A stretch of 21,665 bases of DNA, taken from NCBI GenBank assembly GCA_900542255.1, contig UQMR01000037.1, forward strand, positions 1-21,665. Direction: 5' to 3'. Numbering within the stretch: the stretch's first letter is position 1; every line of letters begins with the position of its first letter. Shown here one piece after another: positions 21,423 through 21,665 of this stretch. This DNA is from an uncultured Porphyromonadaceae bacterium. Lineage in GTDB: Bacteria > Bacteroidota > Bacteroidia > Bacteroidales > Barnesiellaceae_A. The notes under the pieces were generated by a model. The model searched no databases. It was not told the DNA's origin and was given only the letters and a program-made list of their open reading frames with translations. Position numbers and translations under genes: made by a program.

Positions 21423-21454
21423 CAAATATAGCGAATGGCAAGAGCCGCAGCAAA
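21423..21454 (-). promoter_or_regulatory. Promoter of the TPR-nfeD-floA operon
   Basis: On the minus strand TTTG (21454-21451), a 20-base spacer, TATATTTG (21430-21423). The predicted RNA start is near 21417, giving a ~20-nt leader to the ATG at 21396. Confidence 0.65.
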
Positions 21455-21511
21455 CGAAAATGCAGTTTTTTATCGGGCTCGCTCTCACAGCATCCTACAT
21501 CCTACAAATAT

Positions 21512-21665
21512 ATGAAACATTTTTGGAATACGGCGGTTTGCCGCGTGTTTTTCGATATGGTATGCGGGCCGGTATGGGGGTTGCCGCGCCTGGTTATGCT
21601 GGCTTTTCGTCGTTTGGCTTACAGCATATCGCAGATAAGATTTTGTCGTGAAAACATTGCTGCTC
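21512..21665 (+). CDS. Possible start of a plus-strand gene cut by the window edge
   Basis: From the ATG at 21512 a frame of 51 codons stays open to the window end, beginning MKHFWNTAVCRVFFDMV and continuing Arg/aromatic-rich. No promoter box of the local type is seen upstream and I recognise no family, so this may be chance. A competing frame in the same stretch stops before the edge. Confidence 0.3.
   Translation, partial: MKHFWNTAVCRVFFDMVCGPVWGLPRLVMLAFRRLAYSISQIRFCRENIAA

Noticed and set aside
21397..21453. Earlier ATG for the TPR protein
   Set aside because: It overlaps the -33 element of a strong promoter and would hide the signal peptide behind 19 extra residues.
1..21665. CRISPR array or intact insertion sequence
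   Set aside because: No regularly spaced direct repeats and no transposase with flanking inverted repeats were seen on reading both strands.

Overview
The window looks like a chromosomal segment of a gut-type Bacteroidales species (Bacteroidetes). Nearly every real gene or RNA gene start I can see has the Bacteroidetes sigma-ABfr type -7 box TAnnTTTG, sometimes with a TTG/TTTG about 19-22 bp further upstream, and Shine-Dalgarno sequences are mostly absent. The protein families are also typical of the phylum: a PCMD/calycin-like surface protein, a C10 (streptopain-like) peptidase with a sorting-type C-terminal tail, a HU-CCDC81/SPOR protein, a MobV-type mobilization protein and an AmgK-like kinase fused to a RapZ C-terminal domain. 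Barnesiella-like or related genera are plausible, but the sequence alone does not fix the genus.

Region 1 (1-4600) is an accessory, mostly AT-rich patchwork. It holds the end of an unrecognised gene, an orphan small RNA with its own promoter and terminator, and a broken MATE efflux gene fused at its truncated 5' side to a broken mobilization (MobV-type) gene. It also holds a four-cysteine mini-protein, two unrecognised membrane proteins encoded head to tail on the minus strand, and directly upstream of those a 170-nt rod-shaped structured RNA that resembles 6S RNA. It closes with the 3' half of a tRNA-Met(CAU) followed by a tRNA-type terminator, which is the classic scar left by a tRNA-targeting integrase.

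Region 2 (4600-7930) carries two single-gene units on the minus strand: a lipoprotein combining a flavodoxin domain with a cyclophilin-like domain, and an iron-containing alcohol dehydrogenase with a long GC-rich leader. Long gene-free stretches surround them.

Region 3 (7930-21665) looks like backbone. A two-gene operon (AmgK-like kinase/RapZ-C fusion, then a MurU-like nucleotidyltransferase, overlapping by 4 bp) suggests recycling of peptidoglycan amino sugars. Two large exported proteins follow: the C10 peptidase and the PCMD protein, each ending in a perfect hairpin terminator. On the plus strand lie SRP RNA and tRNA-Thr(TGT) 4 nt apart, a DUF1295 membrane protein and the HU-CCDC81/SPOR cell-envelope protein. 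On the minus strand a compact operon encodes a TPR/beta-propeller exported protein, NfeD and the flotillin-like FloA. A possible new plus-strand gene runs off the right end.

The best candidates for something undescribed are the 6S-like structured RNA in front of the two-gene membrane-protein unit, the orphan sRNA at about 674-777, and the RapZ-C kinase fusion. No CRISPR array, rRNA or intact insertion sequence was seen.
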